Assembly: GCF_007992115.1 (NCBI RefSeq)
Contig: NZ_BJZQ01000016.1
Span: forward strand, 1 to 64,000
Reading direction: 5' to 3'
DNA length: 64,000 nucleotides
DNA from: Aeromicrobium flavum
GTDB lineage: Bacteria; Actinomycetota; Actinomycetes; Propionibacteriales; Nocardioidaceae
Part shown: in pieces, positions 16,297 to 25,031 of the stretch
How the letters are laid out: every line of letters starts with the position of its first letter
Position numbering within the stretch: position 1 is the first letter of the stretch
Translations under genes and position numbers: made by a program
Notes under the pieces: generated by a model
Told to the model about the DNA's origin: nothing
The model's database searches: none
What the model saw: only the letters and a program-made list of their open reading frames with translations

Positions 16297-18165
16297 ATGA
16301 GCCACTACAAGAGCAATCTGCGCGACGTCGAGTTCAACCTCTTCGAGCTGTTCGACCGGCAGTCGATCCTGGGCACGGGCCCCTTCGACGAGGTTGACCT
16401 GGACACGGCGAAGAGCATCCTCTCCGAGGTCGAGCGCCTCTCGCGCGAGGACCTCGCCGCGTCCTTCGTCGACGCCGACCGCAACCCGCCGGTCTTCGAT
16501 CCCGCCACGCACACCCTGACGCAGAACCCCGCGTTCAAGGAGAGCTACCAGAAGTGGATCGACGCCGAGTGGTGGCGCCTGCAGCTGCCGACCGAGCTCG
16601 GCGGCCAGACGGCCCCCTCCTCCCTGATGTGGGCCATGGGCGAGTTCGTGCTGGGCGCCAACCCCGCCATCTGGATGTACGGCGCGGGCCCGGGCTTCAG
16701 CCGCATCGTGTGGGAGAACGGCACCGAGCGCGACAAGAAGATCGCGCAGATCATGATCGACCGCCACTGGCTGACCACCATGGTGCTGACCGAGCCCGAC
16801 GCGGGCTCGGACGTCGGCGCCGGCCGCACCAAGGCCTTCCAGAACGAGGACGGCACGTGGCGCATCGAGGGCGTCAAGCGCTTCATCACCTCGGCCGTGA
16901 GCGACCTGGGCGAGAACACGATGCACCTCGTGCTCGCGCGCCCCGTGGGCATCGAGGGCGTCGGCGGTCCGGGCACCAAGGGCCTGTCGCTGTTCCTGGT
17001 CCCCGAGCACCACTTCGACGTCGAGACCGGTGAACTGACCGGCGAGCGCAACGGCGCCTACGTCACCAACGTCGAGAAGAAGATGGGCATCAAGGCCTCG
17101 GCCACGTGCGAGGTCACCTTCGGCGACCCGCAGCTCGGCGGCCCCGCCACCGGCTGGCTGCTCGGCGAGGTGCATGACGGCATCAACCAGATGTTCCGCG
17201 TCATCGAGAACGCCCGCATGATGGTGGGTGCCAAGGCCATCGCGACGCTGTCGACCGGCTACCTCAACGCCCTCGAGTACGCCAAGGAGCGCGTGCAGGG
17301 CGCCGACATGACCAACCCGGCCAAGACCGCCCCGCGCGTCACGATCACGCACCACCCCGACGTGCGTCGCTCGCTGCTCACGCAGAAGGCGTACGCCGAG
17401 GGCCTGCGCTCGCTGATGATCTACGCGGCCACGTTCCAGGACGAGGTCATGGTCAAGCAGGCCTCGGGCGAGGACGGCAGCCTGGCGGCGTCCATCAACG
17501 ACCTGCTGCTGCCGCTGGTCAAGGGCTACGGCTCGGAGCGCTCGTGGGTCCTGCTGGGCACGGAGTCGCTGCAGACGTTCGGCGGCTCGGGCTTCCTGCA
17601 GGAGTACCCGCTCGAGCAGTACGTCCGCGACGCCAAGATCGACACCCTCTACGAGGGCACCACGGCGATCCAGGGCCAGGACCTGTTCTTCCGCAAGATC
17701 GTCAAGGACCAGGGCCGCGCCCTGGGCTGGCTGTCCGAGCAGATCAAGTCGTTCATCGACAACGAGGCGGGCAACGGCCGCCTCAAGGTCGAGCGCGACC
17801 TGCTCGCCACGGCGCTCGACGACACGACCGCCATCATCACGGCGATGTTCACCGACCTCATGGCTTCCAACCCGGCCGACGAGAACGGCGACGCGCGCAA
17901 CGTCTACAAGGTCGCGCTCAACACGACGCGGCTCGTGTACGTGCTCGGCGACCTGGTCGTGGGCTGGCTGCTGCTGCGCGGCGCCGAGGTGGCGCAGGGC
18001 CAGCTCGACGGCGGCGCCACCGGTGCCGACAAGTCGTTCTACGAGGGCAAGGTCGCCGCGGCGTCCTTCTTCGCCAAGACCGTCCTGCCCCGCCTGACCT
18101 CCGAGCGCGCGATGGCCGAGGCCGTCGACCTCGACGTGATGGAGCTGGACGAAGCGGCCTTCTGA
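16297..18165 (+). CDS. fadE5: Acyl-CoA dehydrogenase, FadE5-type
   Basis: The 622-residue product is much longer than a standard 380-residue acyl-CoA dehydrogenase. It starts [19 protein letters not shown] as in mycobacterial FadE5 (about 611 residues). The core includes [17 protein letters not shown] for FAD/substrate contact and the catalytic region [22 protein letters not shown]-terminal helical domain (residues 480-622) is typical of this large-subunit type. It oxidises acyl-CoA to trans-2-enoyl-CoA with FAD in beta-oxidation, with broad chain length in the mycobacterial homologue. GGAGG at 16282-16286 precedes the ATG. Operator palindromes upstream suggest control by fatty acid or acyl-CoA. 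Confidence 0.92.
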   Translation: MSHYKSNLRDVEFNLFELFDRQSILGTGPFDEVDLDTAKSILSEVERLSREDLAASFVDADRNPPVFDPATHTLTQNPAFKESYQKWIDAEWWRLQLPTELGGQTAPSSLMWAMGEFVLGANPAIWMYGAGPGFSRIVWENGTERDKKIAQIMIDRHWLTTMVLTEPDAGSDVGAGRTKAFQNEDGTWRIEGVKRFITSAVSDLGENTMHLVLARPVGIEGVGGPGTKGLSLFLVPEHHFDVETGELTGERNGAYVTNVEKKMGIKASATCEVTFGDPQLGGPATGWLLGEVHDGINQMFRVIENARMMVGAKAIATLSTGYLNALEYAKERVQGADMTNPAKTAPRVTITHHPDVRRSLLTQKAYAEGLRSLMIYAATFQDEVMVKQASGEDGSLAASINDLLLPLVKGYGSERSWVLLGTESLQTFGGSGFLQEYPLEQYVRDAKIDTLYEGTTAIQGQDLFFRKIVKDQGRALGWLSEQIKSFIDNEAGNGRLKVERDLLATALDDTTAIITAMFTDLMASNPADENGDARNVYKVALNTTRLVYVLGDLVVGWLLLRGAEVAQGQLDGGATGADKSFYEGKVAAASFFAKTVLPRLTSERAMAEAVDLDVMELDEAAF

Positions 18166-18178
18166 GCCACTGAGTCAG

Positions 18179-18215
18179 ACGAGCGGCGCGCACCCGATGG
18201 GTGCGCGCCGCTCGT
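18179..18215. terminator. Strong hairpin terminator after fadE5
   Basis: A perfect 17-bp stem (18179-18195 with 18199-18215) closes on a 3-base GAT loop, 14 bases after the stop. A short T-stretch follows at 18219-18221. Confidence 0.85.
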
Positions 18216-18259
18216 GCGTTTCGGGCGGTGCCTCCGCGCCCGCCCCGCCACCCTCACTT

Positions 18260-18320
18260 CACTTTTGGAACTGGATCCACGTCGGTCGGCTCGTGGAACG
18301 TGGATCCAGTTCCAAAAGTG
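18260..18320. repeat. Dispersed palindromic element, copy 1
   Basis: The arms 18260-18282 and 18298-18320 are perfect 23-bp inverted repeats starting CACTTTTGGAACTGG, with a 15-base loop. A second, slightly diverged copy lies inside the AtuA-like gene at 49375-49436. The preceding gene already has its own terminator, so this is an extra element. It is unlike an IS end and carries no ORF of its own. Confidence 0.9.
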
Positions 18321-18440
18321 GAGAGAGAGCGGGCGCCGACCGTCCTTCACAGGTGGTGCGTCATGACCGCGGACCGTACCGACCGAGGGGCTCGCACCGG
18401 CCTCGGCGAGATCGCCCTCGCGCCCCTCTAGGCTGACCGG

Positions 18441-18947
18441 GTGGAACTGACCCGACGACGCTGGTACCTCGTCGCGGCGCTGATCGCGGCGCTCGCGTGG
18501 GTCGCCGGGACCGCGTTCGCCGCGTCGGCGTGGGACCCGTTGCGCTCGGCCGAGGTCGTACCGATCGGTCAGCCGATCAAGGCCACGGGCGACGACCTCG
18601 CCGTGCTGACCGACCTGCCCCAGGCCGAGCGCGCCATCACGTGCGTCGCCCGGTCGGGCAAGAAGCGGCTCCGCGTGCCCGCCGCGACCGTCGACATCGT
18701 GGTGGACAGCGACGGCAGCCGCTGGCACCTCATCGGCGTCCTTCCGGACGCGCCCGACCAGACGAAGGTCGTCTGCAAGCCGAAGGACGACCAGACCGAC
18801 ACGGCTCGCTACGGCACCGCCCTGGTGGACCTCTCGAGCCGCGTCGGCACCGGCCAGGCGATCGCCTGGGCCGGATTCATCGCGGGACTCGGCCTGGCCG
18901 GCGCCACCCTGACCGCTCGCACCCGGAGGACATTGGCCCATGACTGA
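18441..18947 (+). CDS. Small membrane protein of unknown function
   Basis: The 168-residue product has an N-terminal membrane segment (about residues 8-29), a globular part with two Cys (ITCVAR and KVVCKP) and a second membrane segment near the C terminus (GQAIAWAGFIAGLGLAGATL). The middle domain would lie outside the membrane, where the Cys could pair. I do not recognise a family. GTG 18441 is the start. Its end overlaps the next gene by 8 bases, so the two are translationally coupled. Confidence 0.75.
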   Translation: MELTRRRWYLVAALIAALAWVAGTAFAASAWDPLRSAEVVPIGQPIKATGDDLAVLTDLPQAERAITCVARSGKKRLRVPAATVDIVVDSDGSRWHLIGVLPDAPDQTKVVCKPKDDQTDTARYGTALVDLSSRVGTGQAIAWAGFIAGLGLAGATLTARTRRTLAHD

Positions 18948-19707
18948 CCTGACCCCCTACATCACCGCGTGGCGGCAGTCCATCGCCGCCGTGCTGGAGC
19001 TCGAGCCCGACGACTGGGACGTCCCCACCGACCTGCCCGGCTGGACGGCCAAGGACGTGCTGGCGCACCTGGTGCACCTCGAGCGCGTGATGGTCGAGGG
19101 CGAGCCGGCCCCGGTCGGCGGCGCGGCCGTGCCCAGCGACTACACCAATGCCGGCGTGGCGGCCCTGCGCGACGTGCCGGTCGACCAGCTGCGCCGCGAC
19201 CTCGCCGACCTCGTCGAGCGGCGCGCCGAGACGCTCGCCGACCTGCCCGACTCGCAGGCCCCCGCCGTGAACACCCCCGCCGGGGTCGAGTGGCCGTGGG
19301 AGGTCGCGCTGCGCAACCGCGCGATCGACGCATGGACCCACGAGCAGGACATCCGCCGCGCGGTCGGCATCCCCGGAGGCCTCGACTCCCCCGGCGCCCA
19401 CGTCACGACGGCGACGTTCGCCGCCGCCCTGCCGTACATCCTGGGGCGGAGGGCGAAGGCCCCGATCGGCAGCGTCGTGCGCTGGGTGGTCACGGGCCCG
19501 GTCCCGCTCGACGCGACCATCGCGGTCGGCGACGACGGACGCGCCCGCCCGACCCACGTGCCTGCCGGCGCGACCCTGCGCATGGACACCGAGGCGTTCA
19601 CGGTGCTCGGCGCCGGCCGCCGGGGACCCGACGCGGTGACGGTCGAGGTCGAGGGAGACCGGGAGCTGGCCGCGCGCGTCCTGGGCGCGATGGCCGTCAC
19701 GACCTGA
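18940..19707 (+). CDS. Maleylpyruvate isomerase family mycothiol-dependent enzyme
   Basis: The 255-residue product has a DinB-like four-helix N-terminal domain with GWTAKDVLAHLVHLERVM, whose His residues fit the metal site, and a second conserved metal-site region with NRAIDAWTHEQDIRRAVG near residue 128. This family (TIGR03083-like) includes mycothiol-dependent maleylpyruvate isomerase. Most members are uncharacterised, so the true reaction is open. It overlaps the preceding gene by 8 bases and the following one by 1 (TGATG). Confidence 0.85.
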   Translation: MTDLTPYITAWRQSIAAVLELEPDDWDVPTDLPGWTAKDVLAHLVHLERVMVEGEPAPVGGAAVPSDYTNAGVAALRDVPVDQLRRDLADLVERRAETLADLPDSQAPAVNTPAGVEWPWEVALRNRAIDAWTHEQDIRRAVGIPGGLDSPGAHVTTATFAAALPYILGRRAKAPIGSVVRWVVTGPVPLDATIAVGDDGRARPTHVPAGATLRMDTEAFTVLGAGRRGPDAVTVEVEGDRELAARVLGAMAVTT

Positions 19708-20501
19708 TGCGCGTGCGTCGGCCCCCGGTCCCCGTCTCGGCGCTGGTGCGCCTGGCGCGGCGCGGGGTCTCGCGCCTGCACCGCGCGGCACCGGCCCCCG
19801 CGCGCGGTCTCTCTACCGCCGCGGCCGGACTGCCGGCGGAGACGATGGGCCGCCTCACCGCCCACATGAACCGCCTGTCGGACGCCGAGCGACGCGCCCT
19901 CGACCCCACGACCCACCCGCGCGACTTCCGCCAGCCCGACGACACGTCGTGCGGTGCCGCCTCCCTCGTCGTCTCACGGATGCTCAACGACCAGCCCTAC
20001 GCGATCTGGCTGACGACCGGCTACGACCCGCACACCGATCGCTCCGACCAGGCCGCGCTCCAGGACCGGTGGCGGGCCGAGGTGCTCGCGACGCACCGCC
20101 GCGTGACGAGCCTGCGCGACCATGACGGCGATCTGCAGTGGCCGTGGCTGCGGGTCGTGGGCACCTCGCCGTGGGGCGCCGCGCGTCAGATGACCGGCGA
20201 GGGCGGCTCGGGCGTGCCGGGCGCTCGGTACAGCGCCCGCACCCTCGACCCGGACGACCTCCTCACCGAGTTCGACCGCGTCCTCGCAGCGGTGGAGGCG
20301 GGCCACACGGTGCCGCTCTACGTGGGCGACGAGGTGCGCCCCGCTCACGTCGTCCTGGCCGTCCGCACGCGGTCGGACGGCCTCGAGTTCTTCGAGCCCA
20401 GCGCCGGTCGGCTGGTCCGTGTCGCGCGGGACGCGTTCGCCGCGGGTAGGTTCACACTCGGCGGGTGGTCGGTGCCGTGGTTCGCGGTCCTGCCCCGCTG
20501 A
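19707..20501 (+). CDS. Predicted C39/papain-like cysteine peptidase domain protein
   Basis: The 264-residue product contains FRQPDDTSCGAASLVVSRML near residue 72. This is the Gln...Cys-Gly pattern of papain-like C39-type peptidases. A likely catalytic His follows in VRPAHVVLAV, and FFEPSAG has a residue that could complete the triad. An N-terminal basic and hydrophobic stretch is not a clear signal peptide. Target unknown. ATG 19707 overlaps the previous stop (TGATG), making this the third gene of a tightly coupled trio. The peptidase call rests on motifs only. Confidence 0.65.
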   Translation: MRVRRPPVPVSALVRLARRGVSRLHRAAPAPARGLSTAAAGLPAETMGRLTAHMNRLSDAERRALDPTTHPRDFRQPDDTSCGAASLVVSRMLNDQPYAIWLTTGYDPHTDRSDQAALQDRWRAEVLATHRRVTSLRDHDGDLQWPWLRVVGTSPWGAARQMTGEGGSGVPGARYSARTLDPDDLLTEFDRVLAAVEAGHTVPLYVGDEVRPAHVVLAVRTRSDGLEFFEPSAGRLVRVARDAFAAGRFTLGGWSVPWFAVLPR

Positions 20502-20514
20502 GATCGGAGTGAGC

Positions 20515-21405
20515 ATGGGTTGGGACACGACCGCGATGGGCGACCTGACGGGGCGACGCGCCCTGGTCACCGGCGCCACCAGCGGCATCGGCACCGAGAC
20601 GGCGCGCGAGCTGCTGCGGCACGGCGCGGAGGTCGTCATCACGGCGCGCGACGACCGCAAGGCCGCCGACACCGTCGCGGACCTCGGCGATGTCGAGGTG
20701 GTCACGCTCGACCTGTCCGACCTGCCGGGAACGATCGCCGCCGCGCAGGGCGTGGTGGATGACGGGCGACCGTTCGACATCGTCGTGAACAACGCCGGCG
20801 TGATGATCCCGCCGTTCACGCGCACGATGGACGGCTTCGAGCTGCAGATCGCGACGAACCACCTCGGACACTTCGCCTGGAACGCCACCCTGTGGCCGCT
20901 GCTGCGCGAGGGCTCCACCCGGATCGTCACGGTGGCGTCGTTGGCGCACTCGATGACGAAGGGCATCGACCTGCGCTCGCTCGAGCCGAACGGCGACCCG
21001 CGCCGCTACAAGAAGTGGCGGTCGTACGCCGAGTCCAAGCTCGCGAACCTGCTGTACATGAAGGAACTCGACCGTCGCGTGAAGGCGGCGGGCCTCGGCG
21101 TCGTGTCGGTGGCCGCGCACCCGGGCCTGACCTCGACGAACCTGACCAAGCCCGGCGGCTTCGCACTGCACAGCCTCTCGGGTGCCTTCAGCCAGCCGGC
21201 GCGGATGGGCGCCCTGCCCTCGCTGCGCGCGGCCACCGACCCGGCGCTCACCGGCGGCGATTACCTCGGGCCCGACGGCTTCCGGCAGACCCGGGGTCGC
21301 CCGCGGTACGTCGGCATGACGGCTGCTGCGAGCGACCCGGAGCTGGCCGCCGAGCTGTGGTCGGCCAGCGAGACCGCCACGGGCGTCGTCTTCGACGTCT
21401 CCTGA
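20515..21405 (+). CDS. Short-chain dehydrogenase/reductase
   Basis: The 296-residue SDR has the NAD(P) motif VTGATSGIGTETA, the NNAGVM motif, the catalytic Ser in VTVASLAHS and the YAESKLAN motif with catalytic Tyr and Lys. The spacing and long C-terminal tail are like retinol dehydrogenase/WWOX-type SDRs. Substrate unknown. ATG 20515 has GGAG 6 bases upstream; the open frame further upstream belongs to the previous gene's region. Confidence 0.9.
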   Translation: MGWDTTAMGDLTGRRALVTGATSGIGTETARELLRHGAEVVITARDDRKAADTVADLGDVEVVTLDLSDLPGTIAAAQGVVDDGRPFDIVVNNAGVMIPPFTRTMDGFELQIATNHLGHFAWNATLWPLLREGSTRIVTVASLAHSMTKGIDLRSLEPNGDPRRYKKWRSYAESKLANLLYMKELDRRVKAAGLGVVSVAAHPGLTSTNLTKPGGFALHSLSGAFSQPARMGALPSLRAATDPALTGGDYLGPDGFRQTRGRPRYVGMTAAASDPELAAELWSASETATGVVFDVS

Positions 21406-21427
21406 GTCCGTCCGCCGGTGCCCTCGC

Positions 21428-21506
21428 CGAGTGGCGCAAAGCGGGGTCCCGAGTGGCGCAGAATGGCCCGCCACTCGGCGAGTGGCGGGCATTTTTGCGC
21501 CACTCG
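21428..21506. repeat. Triple CGAGTGGCG repeat/palindrome between convergent genes
   Basis: CGAGTGGCG occurs at 21428, 21450 and 21479, and its complement CGCCACTCG at 21469 and 21498. Segments 21450-21477 and 21479-21506 are each hairpins and are inverted copies of one another with about four mismatches. The set sits between the SDR and MFS stops and could stop transcription both ways; ATTTTT lies in the second loop. Confidence 0.8.
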
Positions 21507-21516
21507 CGGGGCGGGG

Positions 21517-22788
21517 TCAGCCGATGCCGGCGTGGCGGGCCCAGCGCTCGGGGTCGTCGCGCACGAGGCGGGCGCGCGTCTTCACCCGGTAGCGCCACAC
21601 CTGCGCGAGGCCGAGGCCCCACAGCACGTACTGGAAGCTCATCGCGGCCTTGAAGTTCTGACCCGTCTGGTCGAGGATCACGCCGACGGCGATGACGGTG
21701 ATGAGGCTGGCGAGGAAGCCCGCCTGGTTGACGATGCCGGTGGCGGCCGAGAGCCGGTCGATCGGGTTGGACGTGCGCACCAGGTCGAAGCCGATCATCG
21801 AGGCCGGACCACCGACACCCACCACGATCACCAGGACCACGAGCATCCAGCCCGGCGCGTCGCCGGGCCACGCCAGCACGATCGTCCACACCAGCACGAT
21901 GCTCAGCACGATCGCCAGCACCAGGGTCGAGCGATGCCACGGGTGGTTCGAGATGAGGCGGCCCAGGACGGGCCCGGCGAACATGACCGCGACCACCATG
22001 ATCGTCAGCAGCACGCCGGCGAACGCCTCCGAGGTGTGCTCGCCCCGCACGAAGAACGGGTAGCCCCACAGCAGGCCCAGCACGGTCGAGCTGAACTGCG
22101 TGACGAAGTGCATCCAGAAGCCCAGCCGGGTGCCGGGGTGCTCCCACGAGGCGCTGAGCGATCGACGGATGTTGGTCCACGACAGTGCGGGGCCGCGGAC
22201 CGACCGCGCGTGGGGCTCGTCGCGCACCCACACCAGCACGGCGAGGGTCACGACGACGCCGAACGAGGCCGCCAGCAGGTACGCCTTCGTCCAGCCGAGG
22301 TTGCTCAGCGCCCAGGTCATCGGCACGGCCGCGATGATGGCGCCGAACTGCCCGATGGGGCCGGTCAGCAGCGTGATCTCGGGGACCTTGCGCGCCGAGA
22401 ACCACGCGTTGACCAGCCGCAGCAGGCACACGAACGTCATCGCGTCGCCCATGCCGACGAAGAAGCGAGCCGCGAGCGCCGTGGGGTAGGACTCCGCGAA
22501 GGCGAACGCCGTCTGCGACAGCGTCAGCACGGCGGCGCCGGCCAGCATCACCGCGCGCGGGCCGAAGCGGTCGACGGCCAGCCCCACGGGGATCTGCATG
22601 CCGGCGTAGACCAGCAGCTGCAGCATGACGAAGGTCGAGAGCTGGGCGGCGCTGATGTCGAAGCGCTCCGACGCCACGAGGCCGGCGACCGCGAGGGAGG
22701 AGCGGTGGAAGACCGCGAGCAGGTAGGCGGCCAGGCCGACCACCCAGACGAGGTAGGCGCCCCGGTGGTGCTGCTCCTGGACACTCAC
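21517..22788 (-). CDS. MFS transporter (nitrate/sugar-phosphate antiporter-like layout)
   Basis: The 423-residue product has about twelve membrane segments with a loop rich in charged residues near the middle (VRDEPHARSVRGPALSW). The early motif GLAVDRFGPRAVML is the MFS motif A. The start is uncertain: GTG at 22788 gives VSVQEQHHRGAYLVW; an in-frame TTG at 22803 adds five residues. No substrate can be assigned. Confidence 0.85.
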   Translation of the reverse strand: MSVQEQHHRGAYLVWVVGLAAYLLAVFHRSSLAVAGLVASERFDISAAQLSTFVMLQLLVYAGMQIPVGLAVDRFGPRAVMLAGAAVLTLSQTAFAFAESYPTALAARFFVGMGDAMTFVCLLRLVNAWFSARKVPEITLLTGPIGQFGAIIAAVPMTWALSNLGWTKAYLLAASFGVVVTLAVLVWVRDEPHARSVRGPALSWTNIRRSLSASWEHPGTRLGFWMHFVTQFSSTVLGLLWGYPFFVRGEHTSEAFAGVLLTIMVVAVMFAGPVLGRLISNHPWHRSTLVLAIVLSIVLVWTIVLAWPGDAPGWMLVVLVIVVGVGGPASMIGFDLVRTSNPIDRLSAATGIVNQAGFLASLITVIAVGVILDQTGQNFKAAMSFQYVLWGLGLAQVWRYRVKTRARLVRDDPERWARHAGIG

Positions 22789-22807
22789 CGATCCAGTGTG
22801 CAACTGC

Positions 22808-22875
22808 AGCGCTGAGCGTGACGTTTCGGGGGTCGGAAACGGCGTGTCGACCCCGCAAACGTCACGCCCAGCGCT
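22808..22875. repeat. Long palindrome at the end of the bkd operon
   Basis: Arms 22808-22835 and 22848-22875 are 28 bases each and complementary except for about three positions, with a 12-base spacer. The right arm ends 3 bases from the bkdC stop, so RNA from the bkd operon would fold into it at once. A terminator role is likely, but there is no T-run and the arms are unusually long. Confidence 0.8.
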
Positions 22876-22878
22876 TCC

Positions 22879-24072
22879 TCAGAAGGCCAGGGCCATCGCC
22901 GGGTGCTCGAGGATCGTGGCGACGTCGGCGAGGAAGCGGGAGGCCTGCTCGCCGTCGGCGACGCGGTGGTCGAAGGTGACCGCCAGCGTCGTGACCCAGC
23001 GCGGGACGACCTCCTCGTCCACGACCCACGGCCGGCGGGCGACCCGCCCCAGCGCCAGGATCCCGGACTGGCCCGGCGGCAGGATCGGCGTGCCGCCGTC
23101 GACCCCGAAGACGCCGACGTTCGTGAGGGTGAACGTGCCGCCGGACATCTGGTCGGGTTGGATCCGCGCCGCACGCGCCGTGGCCACGAGGTCGTCGATC
23201 GCGTGGCCGAGGTCGGCCAGCGACAGCCGTTCGGCCTCGCGGACCACCGGCACGACCAGGCCTCGCTCCGTCGCGGCGGCGATGCCGAGCCCCACGGAGG
23301 CGGGGTGCTCGATGGTCGAGTCGTTCCAGCGTGCGTGCAGGTCGGGCGTCCGGCCGAGGGCGAGGCAGACCGCCCGGGCCGTGAGCAGGGTCGTCGTCAC
23401 CTTGACCCCGTCGAACCGGCGGTCGGCCCTGAGCCGCTCGACGAGCTCGACGGACGCCGACACGTCGACCGTGACCCACTCGGTGGCCTGCGGCACCGCG
23501 ACCGACGCGATCATCGCCTCGGCCGTGGCGCGCCGGACGCCGGTGACGGGCGCGGCCGTCGTGCCGGCCCCGGACAGCATGCGGGCGAACTCCTCGACCT
23601 CGGCCCGGGTCACGGCGTCGCCGCGGGCGGGCACCTTCGCGAGGTCGATGCCGAGGTCCTTGGCGAGCTTGCGCACCGGCGGCTTGGCCAGCACGCGCAC
23701 CGACGGCGCGGGGCTGCCGTTCCGGGGCCGGTTGCGGGTGCGCCGACGGCTAACACTCGGCCCGTAGCCGACCAGGACCTCGCGCTTCTCGGTGGTCGGC
23801 GCCTCGCTCGCCTCGGCCGGAGCGCCCCCGCCGATCTGCACGATCGGCGTGCCGACCCTCACGGTCTGGCCCTCCTCGACCAGCAGGGCCTCGACGCGCC
23901 CGGCGAACGGGCTCGGCAGCTCGACGATCGACTTGGCGGTCTCGATGTCGACCAGCGGGTCGTTCACGCCCACCTCGTCCCCCACCGCGACGTGCCACGA
24001 GACGATCTCGGCCTCGGTGAGCCCCTCGCCGACGTCGGGCAGCGCGAAGACGTTCGGCGTGTCCGTGCTCAT
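22879..24072 (-). CDS. bkdC: Dihydrolipoamide acyltransferase E2 of branched-chain 2-oxoacid dehydrogenase
   Basis: The 397-residue product has one lipoyl domain (residues 6-80, lipoylated Lys in DIETAKSIVELPS), a linker, a peripheral-subunit-binding domain (PPVRKLAKDLGIDLAKVPAR) and a catalytic domain ending with TFDHRVADGEQASRFL, where the His of DHR is catalytic. It transfers acyl groups from E1 to CoA. The linker around residues 110-130 (SRRRTRNRPRNGS) is unusually Arg-rich. It overlaps the E1-beta stop by one base (TGATG). The E3 subunit is not in the operon. Confidence 0.9.
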   Translation of the reverse strand: MSTDTPNVFALPDVGEGLTEAEIVSWHVAVGDEVGVNDPLVDIETAKSIVELPSPFAGRVEALLVEEGQTVRVGTPIVQIGGGAPAEASEAPTTEKREVLVGYGPSVSRRRTRNRPRNGSPAPSVRVLAKPPVRKLAKDLGIDLAKVPARGDAVTRAEVEEFARMLSGAGTTAAPVTGVRRATAEAMIASVAVPQATEWVTVDVSASVELVERLRADRRFDGVKVTTTLLTARAVCLALGRTPDLHARWNDSTIEHPASVGLGIAAATERGLVVPVVREAERLSLADLGHAIDDLVATARAARIQPDQMSGGTFTLTNVGVFGVDGGTPILPPGQSGILALGRVARRPWVVDEEVVPRWVTTLAVTFDHRVADGEQASRFLADVATILEHPAMALAF

Positions 24073-25031
24073 CAGAACTCCCCCGTGACGGCCACGGCGT
24101 CGAGGATCCGCTCGACGCTCGGCAGGTGGTCGTGCTCGACCCGGCACGGCGGGTAGGGCAGGTCGTACCCCGTGACGCGCTGCACCGGTGCCTCCAGCGA
24201 GTAGAAGCACTCCTGCGTGATCCGCGTGGCGAGCTCGGCACCGAGGCCCAGCGTGCGGGCGGCCTCGTGCACCACGACGACACGTCCCGTGCGACGGACC
24301 GACTCGAAGACCGGGTCGAGGTCCAGCGGCGACAGCGAGCGCAGGTCGATGACCTCCGCCGAGACGTCCGCCTCGTCCGCGGCCTGCAGGCACGTCTTCA
24401 CGACCGGCCCGTAGCCCACCACGGTGACGTCGTCGCCGGAGCGGACGACGCGGCTCTCGTGCAGGCCGAGGCCGGCCGCGTCGCCGACCTCGCTGATGTC
24501 CCAGTACCGCTGCTTCGGCTCGAGGAACACGACCGGGTCGTCCGACGCGATCGCCTGCTGGATCATCCAGTACGCGTCGTGCGGAGTCGACGGCGAGACC
24601 ACGGTGAGACCCGGTGTCATGACGAACTGCGCCTCCGGGCTCTCGGAGTGGTGCTCGACCGCGCCGATGCCGCCGCCGTACGGGATGCGAATGACGATCG
24701 GCATGGCGACCGCGCCCTCGCTGCGGAACCGCACCCGGGCCACCTGGTTCACGATCTGGTCGTACGCGGGGTAGACGAACCCGTCGAACTGGATCTCGAC
24801 GACGGGACGGAATCCGCGGTAGGCCAACCCCACCGACGCCCCGAGGATCGCGGACTCGGCCAGGGGCGTGTCCATGACGCGCTGGTCGCCGAAGTCCTTC
24901 TGCAGGCCGTCGGTGACGCGGAAGACACCGCCGAGCCGGCCGATGTCCTCACCCAGCAGCAGCACCTTCGGGTCGTTCTCCATGGCGGCGCGCAGGCCCG
25001 CGTTGAGGGCCTTGCCGATGCTCAGCTCCAT
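24072..25031 (-). CDS. bkdB: 2-oxoacid dehydrogenase E1 component, beta subunit
   Basis: The 319-residue product is a standard E1-beta: KVLLLGEDIGRLGGVFRVT, TPLAESAILGASVGLAYRG, and IPYGGGIGAVEHHSESPEA, which contacts thiamine diphosphate and E2. With E1-alpha it decarboxylates branched-chain 2-oxo acids from Val, Leu and Ile. ATG 25031 overlaps the E1-alpha end by 10 bases, which is consistent with coupled production of the heterotetramer. Confidence 0.9.
   Translation of the reverse strand: MELSIGKALNAGLRAAMENDPKVLLLGEDIGRLGGVFRVTDGLQKDFGDQRVMDTPLAESAILGASVGLAYRGFRPVVEIQFDGFVYPAYDQIVNQVARVRFRSEGAVAMPIVIRIPYGGGIGAVEHHSESPEAQFVMTPGLTVVSPSTPHDAYWMIQQAIASDDPVVFLEPKQRYWDISEVGDAAGLGLHESRVVRSGDDVTVVGYGPVVKTCLQAADEADVSAEVIDLRSLSPLDLDPVFESVRRTGRVVVVHEAARTLGLGAELATRITQECFYSLEAPVQRVTGYDLPYPPCRVEHDHLPSVERILDAVAVTGEF

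Noticed and set aside
18363-18431. 22-codon ORF (MTADRTDRGARTG...) before the membrane protein gene
   Set aside because: It has a weak ribosome-binding site, no hydrophobic or motif content, and ends just before the next start; chance is enough to explain it.
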